Shown piece by piece: positions 56,101 through 63,998 of a DNA stretch of 64,000 nt. This DNA comes from Psychromonas algicola (GTDB lineage: Bacteria > Pseudomonadota > Gammaproteobacteria > Enterobacterales > Psychromonadaceae). Position 1 is the stretch's first letter. Every line of letters starts with the position of its first letter. The stretch is taken from positions 152,307 through 216,306 of the forward strand of contig NZ_SNUB01000001.1 of the NCBI RefSeq assembly GCF_004378355.1. Reading direction: 5' to 3'. A program made the translations under genes and the position numbers. The notes under the pieces were generated by a model. It was given only the letters and a program-made list of their open reading frames with translations, was not told where the DNA came from and did no database searches.

Positions 56101-59100
56101 CTAACTCAGGTAAGTCTGTTATTTCATCTTGAACCGCACCTAGGATTTCAACACGCTTAATAGAATCAATACCAAGATCCGCTTCCATATCCATGCTTAG
56201 TTCAAGCATGTCTGTTGGATAACCTGTTTTATCGGCGACAACTGACAACATAGTGCTTTCTATTTTTTGTAGATCAACAGAGGCATTAGCATAGGTTGTT
56301 AATTCTGGCATTGAAGAAGTTGTAACAGTTTCAGCAATAGTCGCTGTATTAGATCCACCAGCCACTTCATTCATATAGTTAACAATCTCAGCTAAGGTAC
56401 GCATTTGCGATAATTGCTCAGCATCTAACTCAGGTAAGTCTGTAATTTCATCTTGAACCGCACCTAGGATCTCAACACGTTTGATAGAATCGATTCCTAA
56501 ATCTGCTTCCATATCCATACTTAGTTCAAGCATGTCTGTTGGGTAACCTGTTTTATCAGCAACAACTGACAGCATAGTGCTTTCTATTTGTTGAATATCA
56601 ACGGATGCTGTCGCAACTTGCGCTGTTGATGCTACTTGCATAGGCGAAGCAGCAACACTGCCAGCCACTTCATTCATGTAGTTAACAATCTCAGCTAAGG
56701 TGCGCATTTGTGATAACTGCTCTGCGTCTAATTCAGGTAAGTCTGTGATCTCATCTTGAACGGCACCTAGAATTTCAACACGCTTAATAGAATCGATACC
56801 CAGATCCGCTTCCATATCCATGCTTAGTTCAAGCATGTCTGTTGGATAACCTGTTTTATCAGCAACAACTGACAGCATAGTGCTTTCTATTTTTTGTAGA
56901 TCAACAGAGGCATTAGCATAGGTTGTTAATTCTGGCATTGAAGAAGTTGTAACAGTTTCAGCAATAGTCGCTGTATTAGATCCACCAGCCACTTCATTCA
57001 TGTAGTTAACAATCTCAGCTAAGGTACGCATTTGTGATAATTGTTCAGCGTCTAACTCAGGTAAGTCTGTTATTTCATCCTGAACCGCACCTAGGATTTC
57101 AACACGCTTAATAGAATCAATACCAAGATCCGCTTCCATATCCATGCTTAATTCCAACATATCAGTCGGGTAACCTGTTTTATCGGCAACAACTGACAAC
57201 ATAGTATTCTCAATGGCTTTGGTATCAATAGAGCTAGAGACTGTTGCTGGTGATTTAACATTTGAAGAAATAACAGGAGCTGAACTCGCAGCCACTTCAT
57301 TCATGTAGTTAACGATTTCAGCTAAGGTACGCATTTGCGATAATTGCTCAGCGTCTAACTCAGGTAAGTCTGTTATTTCATCTTGAACCGCACCTAAGAT
57401 TTCAACACGCTTAATAGAATCAATACCAAGATCCGCTTCCATATCCATGCTTAGTTCCAACATATCAGTCGGGTAACCTGTTTTATCAGCGACAACTGAC
57501 AGCATAGTATTTTCGATAGCCTTTGTATCGACTGGCGTATTAACAGCCACTTGAGTCACAGTAGCAGCTTGAACTTTTTCAGCCGCCTTAGCATGATGAA
57601 CAATCGGTGCTTTATGTTCTTGAATAACTTTATGTGTTGCTTGTAACTGTTGTTGCAAGTTTGGTGCAACCGATGTCACGGCCGGCTTATTATCTTCAAC
57701 CGTAGAATCTACAACTTTAGAATTAAGCGGTGTAACCTCTGGAGCAACAACACCACCTGATAACATTTGCTGCATCGATGCCGTTTGATTATTTAAGTAT
57801 GTTTCATGAACACGTAAAGTTTCTGTTTGGAAGTCATGATACATGGCTAAGGTTTTATCTAAACCTTCTGGTAATGCTTGTTGACCTGCTTGCGCTTCCA
57901 ATACGGTTTTAAAGGTGTCTGCATATTGGTTTGGTCCTTCAAGATAAGCTTGATGCACAGACAATAACTGAGACTGATGATTAATAAACTGCTCTACACT
58001 CGCCCCGATATTTGAGACAACAGGAGTTGAAGCTTGAGCCGCTTGCTGATCTGCAACGGGTTTGCCCGTGCTATCAACATATACAATCTTCTCTACTACT
58101 TTTTCAACAACCTTTTCAACAATGACTTCTTTAATAACTTCTTTGGCTGGAGCGGCAATGCTACTTATTTTCCAATCATCGGTTAATTCATCTTGGAATG
58201 CTTTTTTAGTTTTAGGGCTAACGTATGATGCACCAGATAACTTCATTGCTAAAGGTGATTTCTTAGGTGCAACTGTTGGACGTTGAATTGCCGAATATGG
58301 GTCTATATTGTCAAGTTCAACACCTAGCACAGCGAGTTCAACCGCTGCTAAACGTAATTGTAAATCAGAGGATTGTTTAGCATTCGCATTGGTTGCGATA
58401 GTCACTACATCATCTTTCCCTTCTAGAATATTATCCACTAAACGCGTTAATACATTCTTAGGACCAAACTCTACAAATACACGCGCACCAGCATCATATA
58501 AATTATTAATTTCTTTACTGAATTGCACTGATTGTAAAATATGATCTTTTAATGCAGCCTTAATATCATCTTGATTGTCACTATGCGCTTCACCTGTTGC
58601 ATTTGCAAAAACAGCCATTTTCGGCTTATTAAATGTTACGGCATCAATCGCCTTAGCGAATGGTGCTTGAGCATGGCTAACTAATGGCGTGTGGAACGCA
58701 GCAGAAACAGGTAACTCAATGACCTTGAAGCCGTCTTTTGTTAACTGTTCAGCAGCGACTTTAATGGCATCTGTTGCACCAGCAATTACCGCTTGGTTGT
58801 TTGCGTTATAGTTAGCAATGCTGACGCCATCGATGTTTTTTATTTTTGATTCTATCTCTACTACATCACCAATCACGGCTGCCATGCTTCCCGCATCAAA
58901 ACTAACATCTTCGGGAGCCGACATTGCTTCACCACGCGCCATCGCTAATGTCATATAATCATTTTCAGACAATACATCAGCGGCCCATAATGCGGTTAAC
59001 TCACCAAAACTGTGCCCTGCTGCAAAATCAGCTTTAAAACCCGCTTGCTTGAAAGTATTAAATAAACCCACAGAGAAACTACCAATGGCAGGCTGTGCGT

Positions 59101-61120
59101 ATTGTGTTAAACGTAAATCAAGCTCTTGCTGTGCACGTTTTTCTTGTTCAAAAACAGGGGTAGGATAAACCACCGAAGACAAACTAGCTTTACCTGCTTG
59201 ATGGAATGCTTTATCAATCGCCGTTTGCGATGACATCATGCTCGGAAAGTGACAAGTTAACTCACGTCCCATATTAAGATATTGCGAGCCTTGTCCTGAA
59301 AATAACGCAGCCACTTTACCTTTTGTCACTACCCCTTGTTCACGGTAATAAATACCCGATGGTTTAGACCATGCTTTGCTGTCGTCGGTACTTAATTGTT
59401 GAATGATTTGTTTAATCAGTTTTTTAGCTTCCACCGCATCTTCTGCTACAAAACCACAACGTACTTTGTCTTTATTGATCTTCTGGATTGGGAATGACAA
59501 CACCAACTCATTAAACGCATAAGGTTGTAATTCACTCTCTACATTTAATGCATTAGCACTGGCATGTAATGTACTCACTAATGCCGCTTTATTATCAGCA
59601 CTGAATAGGAAAGATTGTGAAACTTCATTAAGACGATAAGCGCCCTTTTGTTCTGCGTTATATTCTTCTAAAACGATATGAAAGTTAGTACCACCGAAAC
59701 CAAACGAACTGATCCCTGCGCGACGTTTTTCACCGTCAGCACGTTGCATCCAAGGTCTTGTTTCTGAGTTGATATAAAGTGACGTATTTTCGATATCTAA
59801 ATTCTGATTCGGTTTATCAACGTTGATTGTCGCTGGTAATACTTTATGGTGCAGTGCTAACGCCGCTTTAATTAGACCCGCAGTACCAGCAGCCGCTTTG
59901 GTATGGCCGACTTGAGATTTAACCGAGCCTAAAGCAACATGTTGCTTCTCATTTTTTTCAAGGTCAGCGCTTTCACTAAATAATAAATCCAAGCCTCTAA
60001 ATTCAGCCGCATCGCCTGCTTTTGTTCCCGTTCCATGTGCTTCAATCAAACCACAGGTTTTAGGATCAACCCCTGCATCCGCATAAGCACGTTTTAACGC
60101 TTTTAACTGCCCTTCAGGACGTGGCGCATAAATCGATTTAAACTTACCGTCAGAAGAACTACCAATTCCTTTAATCACAGAATAGATTCTGTCGCCATCA
60201 CGTTCAGCATCTTCTAAACGTTTCAGTGCGATCATGCCGACACCTTCACCAATCATCATACCGTTTGAATTTTCATCAAAGGGACGAATACAATCACCAT
60301 CAGTAAATGCAGGTGTTTTAGAGAAAGACATATACATGAAAGGTGAATTGTCACAACAAATCCCACCAGACAACATCATATCTGAGCGATATTCTAGTAA
60401 GTCAGACACTGCCATTTTGATAGCAGCTAATGAACCGGCACAAGCCGCATCAACGACACAGTTAGTACCGCCAAAATTAAAACGGTTAGCAATACGACCA
60501 GCAATCACATTACCTAACATACCTGGGAAGGAATTCTCTTCCCATGGAATGTAGGCTTTTTTGAATTTATCGACGATCACATTAGTATCGTTATCATCTA
60601 AACCAGAGGCTTTTAATACTTTTTCAAGGACAGGACCTTGCAAGCGAGACATTAGTTGTCCGCCCTGCTTTTGTCCACCACCGACACCTAAAGTAATCCC
60701 CATTTTATCGCGATCAAAACTGCTTTCATCATTGACGCCAGCATCCGCTAATACATCACGCGCAACCACTAATGCCATCAATTGCGTAATATCAGTAAGC
60801 TCTAATAAATTTGGCGGTAAACCAAACTCCATTGGGTCAAAGTCGATTTCAGGCAAGAAGCCACCGCGTTTACAATAACTTTTATCCGCGGCTTTTTTAT
60901 CCGCTGAATAATAGTCATCAATCGCCCAGCGATCTTCAGGCACATCTTGAATGCCATTCACAGAGTTAACAATCGTATCCCAAAACTGGCTTAGGTTTTT
61001 ACTCTCAGCAAAAACAGACGCCATACCAACAATGGCAATCGGGGTTTCTTGTAAGCGAGAATTGATCTGCTTATCTGACACTTGCTCACTTGTTGACTCA
61101 TTTGATGGCTTGTTCGACAT
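53135..61120 (-). CDS. pfaA: PfaA, multidomain PUFA synthase (KS-AT-6xACP-KR)
   Basis: About 2661 aa. KS is at about 30-490 (active Cys in VDAACAGSLAA; EAHGTGTKAGD; GHTKAAAG). The malonyl-acyltransferase is at about 600-900 (GHSFGELTALW). A Pro/Val/Glu-rich linker precedes six tandem acyl carrier domains (about 1200-1800), each with an intact LGIDSIKR. A ketoreductase follows at about 2080-2310 (VSGGAKGVTAHC, SDYAIAN), then a C-terminal hot-dog/dehydratase-like region. It condenses and reduces malonyl units into C20-C22 polyenes with PfaB-D. ATG 61120 is chosen because GGAGA (61126-61130) is its ribosome site; a GTG at 61138 would place that site inside the gene. Confidence 0.97.
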   Translation of the reverse strand: MSNKPSNESTSEQVSDKQINSRLQETPIAIVGMASVFAESKNLSQFWDTIVNSVNGIQDVPEDRWAIDDYYSADKKAADKSYCKRGGFLPEIDFDPMEFGLPPNLLELTDITQLMALVVARDVLADAGVNDESSFDRDKMGITLGVGGGQKQGGQLMSRLQGPVLEKVLKASGLDDNDTNVIVDKFKKAYIPWEENSFPGMLGNVIAGRIANRFNFGGTNCVVDAACAGSLAAIKMAVSDLLEYRSDMMLSGGICCDNSPFMYMSFSKTPAFTDGDCIRPFDENSNGMMIGEGVGMIALKRLEDAERDGDRIYSVIKGIGSSSDGKFKSIYAPRPEGQLKALKRAYADAGVDPKTCGLIEAHGTGTKAGDAAEFRGLDLLFSESADLEKNEKQHVALGSVKSQVGHTKAAAGTAGLIKAALALHHKVLPATINVDKPNQNLDIENTSLYINSETRPWMQRADGEKRRAGISSFGFGGTNFHIVLEEYNAEQKGAYRLNEVSQSFLFSADNKAALVSTLHASANALNVESELQPYAFNELVLSFPIQKINKDKVRCGFVAEDAVEAKKLIKQIIQQLSTDDSKAWSKPSGIYYREQGVVTKGKVAALFSGQGSQYLNMGRELTCHFPSMMSSQTAIDKAFHQAGKASLSSVVYPTPVFEQEKRAQQELDLRLTQYAQPAIGSFSVGLFNTFKQAGFKADFAAGHSFGELTALWAADVLSENDYMTLAMARGEAMSAPEDVSFDAGSMAAVIGDVVEIESKIKNIDGVSIANYNANNQAVIAGATDAIKVAAEQLTKDGFKVIELPVSAAFHTPLVSHAQAPFAKAIDAVTFNKPKMAVFANATGEAHSDNQDDIKAALKDHILQSVQFSKEINNLYDAGARVFVEFGPKNVLTRLVDNILEGKDDVVTIATNANAKQSSDLQLRLAAVELAVLGVELDNIDPYSAIQRPTVAPKKSPLAMKLSGASYVSPKTKKAFQDELTDDWKISSIAAPAKEVIKEVIVEKVVEKVVEKIVYVDSTGKPVADQQAAQASTPVVSNIGASVEQFINHQSQLLSVHQAYLEGPNQYADTFKTVLEAQAGQQALPEGLDKTLAMYHDFQTETLRVHETYLNNQTASMQQMLSGGVVAPEVTPLNSKVVDSTVEDNKPAVTSVAPNLQQQLQATHKVIQEHKAPIVHHAKAAEKVQAATVTQVAVNTPVDTKAIENTMLSVVADKTGYPTDMLELSMDMEADLGIDSIKRVEILGAVQDEITDLPELDAEQLSQMRTLAEIVNYMNEVAASSAPVISSNVKSPATVSSSIDTKAIENTMLSVVADKTGYPTDMLELSMDMEADLGIDSIKRVEILGAVQDEITDLPELDAEQLSQMRTLAEIVNYMNEVAGGSNTATIAETVTTSSMPELTTYANASVDLQKIESTMLSVVADKTGYPTDMLELSMDMEADLGIDSIKRVEILGAVQDEITDLPELDAEQLSQMRTLAEIVNYMNEVAGSVAASPMQVASTAQVATASVDIQQIESTMLSVVADKTGYPTDMLELSMDMEADLGIDSIKRVEILGAVQDEITDLPELDAEQLSQMRTLAEIVNYMNEVAGGSNTATIAETVTTSSMPELTTYANASVDLQKIESTMLSVVADKTGYPTDMLELSMDMEADLGIDSIKRVEILGAVQDEITDLPELDAEQLSQMRTLAEIVNYMSEVAGGSNVEVNAEIVASSSTPELTTFANTTVDLQKIESTMLSVVADKTGYPTDMLELSMDMEADLGIDSIKRVEILGAVQDEIINLPELDAEQLSQMRTLAEIVNYMHDVATPSESSVMKTSANEDKADIEVVVLNKEVSFVPSPSSIVEVMQLPEIECIDSTVSNKNCLLVNDGLDSAVQIANHLVKFGWIVTLLTPNWIDSTASKKLDDAIANITLADATEVDIEKALGSSQWHSVIYLNPKTKVEGIRFESNHKKGLQLAFLLAKLTKLNQPVLGQENNDVRSSFVVLTRQGGDFATNKIEKKVDLIQAGLAGLVKTLDHEWENVFCRIIDIPSSYAANKVENIVISELNDKQTSPVEVGFNKEGRLTLVAKSTDSYALESGNHITQNSVFLVSGGAKGVTAHCVVEIAKQHQCRFILLGRSQYQADEANWSLNHATEEALKKAAMQHLIDSGKKPSPKLIKEMIYPVMANREITQTLTNITAAGGVAEYVSADVCNKQNVSDVIQPICDVWGDVTGIIHGAGVLADKYIEQKTLQEFDQVYNTKIMGLDSLLACCDLNKLTHLVMFSSAAGFYGNPGQSDYAIANEILNKAAYRFKSLYPKAQVLSFNWGPWDGGMVTPELKRMFDERGVYIIPVESGAKLLASELAANSNRCVQIVVGTDMSGDAKSEDASIKKPLTGSLVKVFNTENNSLLAHHKIGENQVLPTVCAIAWMKEACEALYPDYYYQGIEDFKLFKGIVFDGQEVDQFLIEMKLTETKPVIDDSLLTVEVTVSSKKEQGKSQFHYRALVNLSLNNVKQEFVYQDELPLPQALTVKACESVNILYQDGSLFHGKNFQGIKQLHHIDQSGLLMECVIDESTLAAQGEFLLADHNVLANDLVYQALLIWTNKLMGVGSLPTKTNGWQVYREVGINEVFFIKLTITETAGQRVVGDLLLVDSDNKIIAKVSGAEVTCSATLAELFKASA
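55709..57533 (-). repeat. Tandem array of six acyl-carrier-protein repeats in pfaA
   Basis: Six copies of a carrier-domain unit, each with the pantetheine-accepting serine in LGIDSIKR. The unit lengths along the DNA, from the right end of the gene inward, are 324, 324, 303, 324 and 303 bases (108 or 101 codons), so the reading frame is kept. The linkers differ, but the one between copies 2 and 3 equals that between 4 and 5 at DNA level. Carrier copy number is known to scale with PUFA yield in such synthases. Confidence 0.95.
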
Positions 61121-61183
61121 TCTTTTCTCCAATGGCACTACTATTCATTAATCTGTTAAACGCTTTGTTCATCATTTAGTGGT

Positions 61184-61216
61184 TTGCACACAACTAAATA
61201 TCACTTGCACGCAAGT
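61184..61216. promoter_or_regulatory. Repeated TTGCAC sites upstream of pfaA, candidate operator
   Basis: TTGCAC occurs at 61184-61189 and again at 61205-61210, exactly 21 bases apart (two helical turns). The second copy is within a 14-base inverted repeat ACTTGC-AC-GCAAGT at 61203-61216. All are in the 99-base gap between pfaR and pfaA. The spacing is what a dimeric or cooperative regulator such as PfaR might need; this is inference. Confidence 0.4.
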
Positions 61217-61219
61217 AAG

Positions 61220-62056
61220 TTATTGTTCGCTTAACAAACGAAATCGGCTCAAAAATTCATTATAATTTGCCGCTAATAAGCGGCGTATCGGGTACGGTGC
61301 ATGCCTCAAAACGTGTTTCATATAACGTCTTGCGGCATCCGCTTCATCGTCTTGATATAAATCCACATAAACCCACTGACTATCAGGGTCATTGGCGATC
61401 AATAAACGATGCGGTTTGTTATTTTTAACGGTTGCTTTATCTGATTTTTTATCATCTAAGTTTGGTAACGTTGTTACGCTCACTTGTACAACATCTTCAC
61501 AGGTTAGACTCCGCGATTTAGCGTTTCGAGTGTGCTTAGCTAACTCACTGCTTGATTGTTCAGCAGCGTCTTCTGCGCGTAACTGGTTTAATACTTCTAT
61601 CATGGCTTGAGGATTCACCACCGAGCTTTTTACTTCCGCTGAGGTTTGATCTTGAATGGCGACACTCACTTGATGCTCTAACTGCCCTAATTCATCGGCA
61701 GGATCAATATCCGCTAACTTAGACACGCCATGACGTTTCAAACAACGTTGTAAACCCGCGCGAGAGGTGTTTTCATTAATAAATTCACGACACACTTTTA
61801 ATAGTTGATCGAGAGAAAGCATTAAATGTGTGCGTAATTGCACCACCACATATTGTTGTTGCAGGGTAAGTGTTGTGTTGATGTGTTTGGGAATATGCGA
61901 AGCATCTTCAAGCGTTTCACGTTTGCGCCACTTGCGAACCGTTGACTCAGAGATTTTTAATAGACGAGCTAGAACAGCCGTCGGTAATTCAGATTCACGG
62001 ATGAAAGCTCTGATCTCAGGGGTTGTGGTTGCATTTTTATGCTGTTTGGCAGTCAA
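61220..62056 (-). CDS. pfaR: PfaR-like transcriptional regulator of the pfa operon (transposase-type HTH)
   Basis: A 278-aa protein in the position of PfaR, the positive regulator of pfa genes first described in Photobacterium profundum. The N-terminus has LPTAVLARLLKISESTVRKW (about 26-45), a helix-turn-helix, then LTLQQQYVVVQLRTHLMLSLDQLLKVCREF and AGLQRCLKRHGVSKL at about 65-112 (quoted in part), which closely recalls the DNA-binding half of IS481-type transposases. No DDE catalytic domain follows; the C-terminal part (about 180-278) is unlike transposases. The only usable start is TTG 62056, with no visible Shine-Dalgarno. Confidence 0.85.
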   Translation of the reverse strand: MTAKQHKNATTTPEIRAFIRESELPTAVLARLLKISESTVRKWRKRETLEDASHIPKHINTTLTLQQQYVVVQLRTHLMLSLDQLLKVCREFINENTSRAGLQRCLKRHGVSKLADIDPADELGQLEHQVSVAIQDQTSAEVKSSVVNPQAMIEVLNQLRAEDAAEQSSSELAKHTRNAKSRSLTCEDVVQVSVTTLPNLDDKKSDKATVKNNKPHRLLIANDPDSQWVYVDLYQDDEADAARRYMKHVLRHAPYPIRRLLAANYNEFLSRFRLLSEQ

Positions 62057-62121
62057 GTGATTATGATTCGCTATGCATTAAATTTGCTCAATTACTGAAA
62101 CTAAATGATAAATATAACGAT

Positions 62122-62161
62122 AATATACACAGGTATCACCCCCTATACAATCTAGTGATAC
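62122..62161 (-). promoter_or_regulatory. Candidate pfaR promoter bracketed by an inverted repeat
   Basis: On the minus strand TTGTAT (62150-62145) and TATATT (62127-62122) are separated by 17 bases, a good -35/-10 pair, 66 bases before the TTG start. The -35 box is bracketed by GTATCAC (62133-62139) and GTGATAC (62155-62161), an inverted repeat with a 15-base spacer. A protein bound there would block the promoter. Confidence 0.5.
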
Positions 62162-62219
62162 TTTTTATTTTAAGTGCTCCGTGCTGAGATAAAGAGTTAT
62201 CTTTAGATTTTATTTTTTA

Positions 62220-62285
62220 GGGACGTCGGATTTATCCGACCTTGATTATATAGTTAACTTAAAGGTAGCTTAAAAGCTACATCCC
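62220..62285. repeat. Inverted pair of REP-like palindromes (BIME-like element)
   Basis: Unit 1 (62220-62241) is GGGACGT-stem-ACC with stem GTCGGAT/ATCCGAC. Unit 2 (62264-62285) read on the other strand is GGGATGT-stem-ACC with stem GTAGCTT/AAGCTAC. Both share the head GGGAYGT and the tail ACC, but the stems differ, and they are in inverted orientation 22 bases apart. This is the layout of a bacterial interspersed mosaic element made by a REP-associated tyrosine transposase, though no such gene is in the window. Confidence 0.6.
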
Positions 62286-62642
62286 GAATTTTATATGAAT
62301 TATTTAGTTTTAGTTCGTCTGTGCTCACTAGGCTATTTCGATTTACTGAAACAATAATTTTATTAGTATTCATCACCTCAAAATTCTGAGATGGAATAAA
62401 TCATCTCTATTCATTAAGTAAATCTTATTGAAAAATTGTGGTGTTTCCATCATCGTTATTACTTTTCGTCACCATTACACATGATGAATAATTTACAATG
62501 TCGTAGCAGTCACTTGTTTTATCTATGAATAGGCGTAAATTATCATCATATTTTAATCATTAGCTTCTGTCATCTTTCCACAGGAAATACGACATTTTGA
62601 AAGCTAAGAAGCTGTTAAACCTCCTCGGATAAGGCGAAGTTA
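62286..62642. other. Intergenic region before the SEC-C protein gene
   Basis: About 355 AT-rich bases without a reading frame. A six-base-pair hairpin (GAGATG/CATCTC at 62388-62407) is the only structure I see. The promoter of the gene at 62643 must be here, but I find no convincing pair of boxes. Confidence 0.4.
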
Positions 62643-63773
62643 ATGAAAAATAAAATTGGTCGTAATGATCTATGTTGGTGTGGTTCTCAAGTTAAATATA
62701 AAAAATGCCACCTAAACCGCGACAAGCAAGAACCTCTAAAAAACTGGGATATTAACAAACAGTTTAAAAGTATTCATTCTCGTCAAGTTTGTTCTTCTCC
62801 TGACTCTTTCCATGATGAGTGTGCAGGAAAAATAATTAGAGCACATACGATTCCTAAATCTTCTAGTCTCAAAGCTATTGCAAAAGATGGACATGTACTT
62901 GGGTTAAATATGAGTTATGAGTCGATTAGAAAAAATAAAGGTGAGCCAAAACTTGAAGCTATAGGAATAAATCGTGCTTCAACATTCAATGGTTTCTGTA
63001 AAAATCATGATGATTTAATTTTTGCTCCGCTAGAAAAACATCGATTTCAAAATACAGAACAGCAATGTTTCTTGCTTGCATATAGAGCATTTGCAAAAGA
63101 GTTTTATGCTAAAGAAGGAGCAAGACAGCTTTCATCACTTCGACATCAAACTGATAGAGGCAAATCTGTAGAAGATCAAATTGAAATACAAGCGAAGAAT
63201 TTTTTAACTGAAATTGGCACGTTAGCTGCGATGGAAGACTTAAAGTACAATAAAGGTTACTTTGACCAAGTAATAGAGAGCAATGATTTTTCTAGTATAA
63301 GAGCTGTCATTTTTACCTTTAACGAAATACCTCCTGTTATGGTTTGTGGTGGGACGAACCCTGATTTTGATTTTTGCGGGCGAGAGCTACAAGACTTAAT
63401 GGAATTGACAGTACGTTCTGAAAACATATCGTTGACATCATATTATGATGGTGAGCAGGGTATAATTGCTTTTGCTTGGTTAGAAAATAGCCATGATGTT
63501 TGTAAACAATTAATGAGCTCTCTATCGCAAAAAGATCCAATTTTATACACATCTTTACTTGTTCAATACATGTTCAAAAACTTCGAAAATATATATGTAT
63601 CTCCAGAATGGTGGGAAATACTATCTGATGATGCTAGAAAAGTATTACTTACTTTATTTGCTGATAACATCAGCACAGATTTACAACCCGACGCTAAAGG
63701 GTTAACGGATAAACTAGCTGATTTTAAATTCCCTGAATATAATGCTGTAGAGTTAGTAAATTGGTCAGTTTAA
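62643..63773 (+). CDS. SEC-C zinc-motif protein with possible HNH-like core
   Basis: A 376-aa protein. The N-terminus has a SEC-C zinc motif, GRNDLCWCGSQVKYKKCH (7-24). It is followed by a conserved block with Cys/His at SFHDECAGKIIRAHTIPKS (about 56-74) and NGFCKNHDDLIFAPLE (about 114-129), which resembles the zinc knuckle and beta-beta-metal layout of HNH-type nucleases, although I cannot confirm the catalytic His/Asn pair. The second half (about 180-376) has no recognised motif. SEC-C proteins are common in accessory and defence regions. AAGG precedes the ATG. The function is not established. Confidence 0.6.
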   Translation: MKNKIGRNDLCWCGSQVKYKKCHLNRDKQEPLKNWDINKQFKSIHSRQVCSSPDSFHDECAGKIIRAHTIPKSSSLKAIAKDGHVLGLNMSYESIRKNKGEPKLEAIGINRASTFNGFCKNHDDLIFAPLEKHRFQNTEQQCFLLAYRAFAKEFYAKEGARQLSSLRHQTDRGKSVEDQIEIQAKNFLTEIGTLAAMEDLKYNKGYFDQVIESNDFSSIRAVIFTFNEIPPVMVCGGTNPDFDFCGRELQDLMELTVRSENISLTSYYDGEQGIIAFAWLENSHDVCKQLMSSLSQKDPILYTSLLVQYMFKNFENIYVSPEWWEILSDDARKVLLTLFADNISTDLQPDAKGLTDKLADFKFPEYNAVELVNWSV

Positions 63774-63845
63774 ACAGAACATAAGTATTAGACATATATG
63801 GTCACTCTTTGTAAATCAAGTTCAAATTGATTTTTATTTATTATT

Positions 63846-63998
63846 TCACTGTCGATATTGTATAAAAAACTCGTCACCCTTCATTATTAAGGGATAACCT
63901 TTCTGGTTAAACTTGTTTTTTGTACTGTATCGTTTAATCGATAATTCACCTTTGCCTAAACTGCTTTTTACATGATTGAGATAACGGTTTCTTGACAT
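63846..63998 (-). CDS. Possible C-terminal part of a gene cut by the window edge
   Basis: An open frame of 50 codons runs from 63998 to a TGA at 63846 and ends in LIMKGDEFFIQYRQ. It begins with MSRNRYLNHVKSSLGKGELS, only two bases from the window end, so the true start may be further right. No family is recognised. It is convergent with the SEC-C gene across 72 bases. It may be either a real small gene or the end of a longer one. Confidence 0.35.
   Translation of the reverse strand: MSRNRYLNHVKSSLGKGELSIKRYSTKNKFNQKGYPLIMKGDEFFIQYRQ

Noticed and set aside
55709..57533. CRISPR or satellite repeat
   Set aside because: The roughly 300-base periodic repeats are in frame and encode carrier domains of PfaA.
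53135..61138. GTG start of PfaA at 61138
   Set aside because: It would put the clear GGAGA ribosome site inside the gene; ATG 61120 is better placed.
61220..62056. Insertion sequence or active transposase
   Set aside because: Only the HTH part is present; there is no DDE domain, terminal inverted repeat or target duplication around the gene, and its place matches pfaR.
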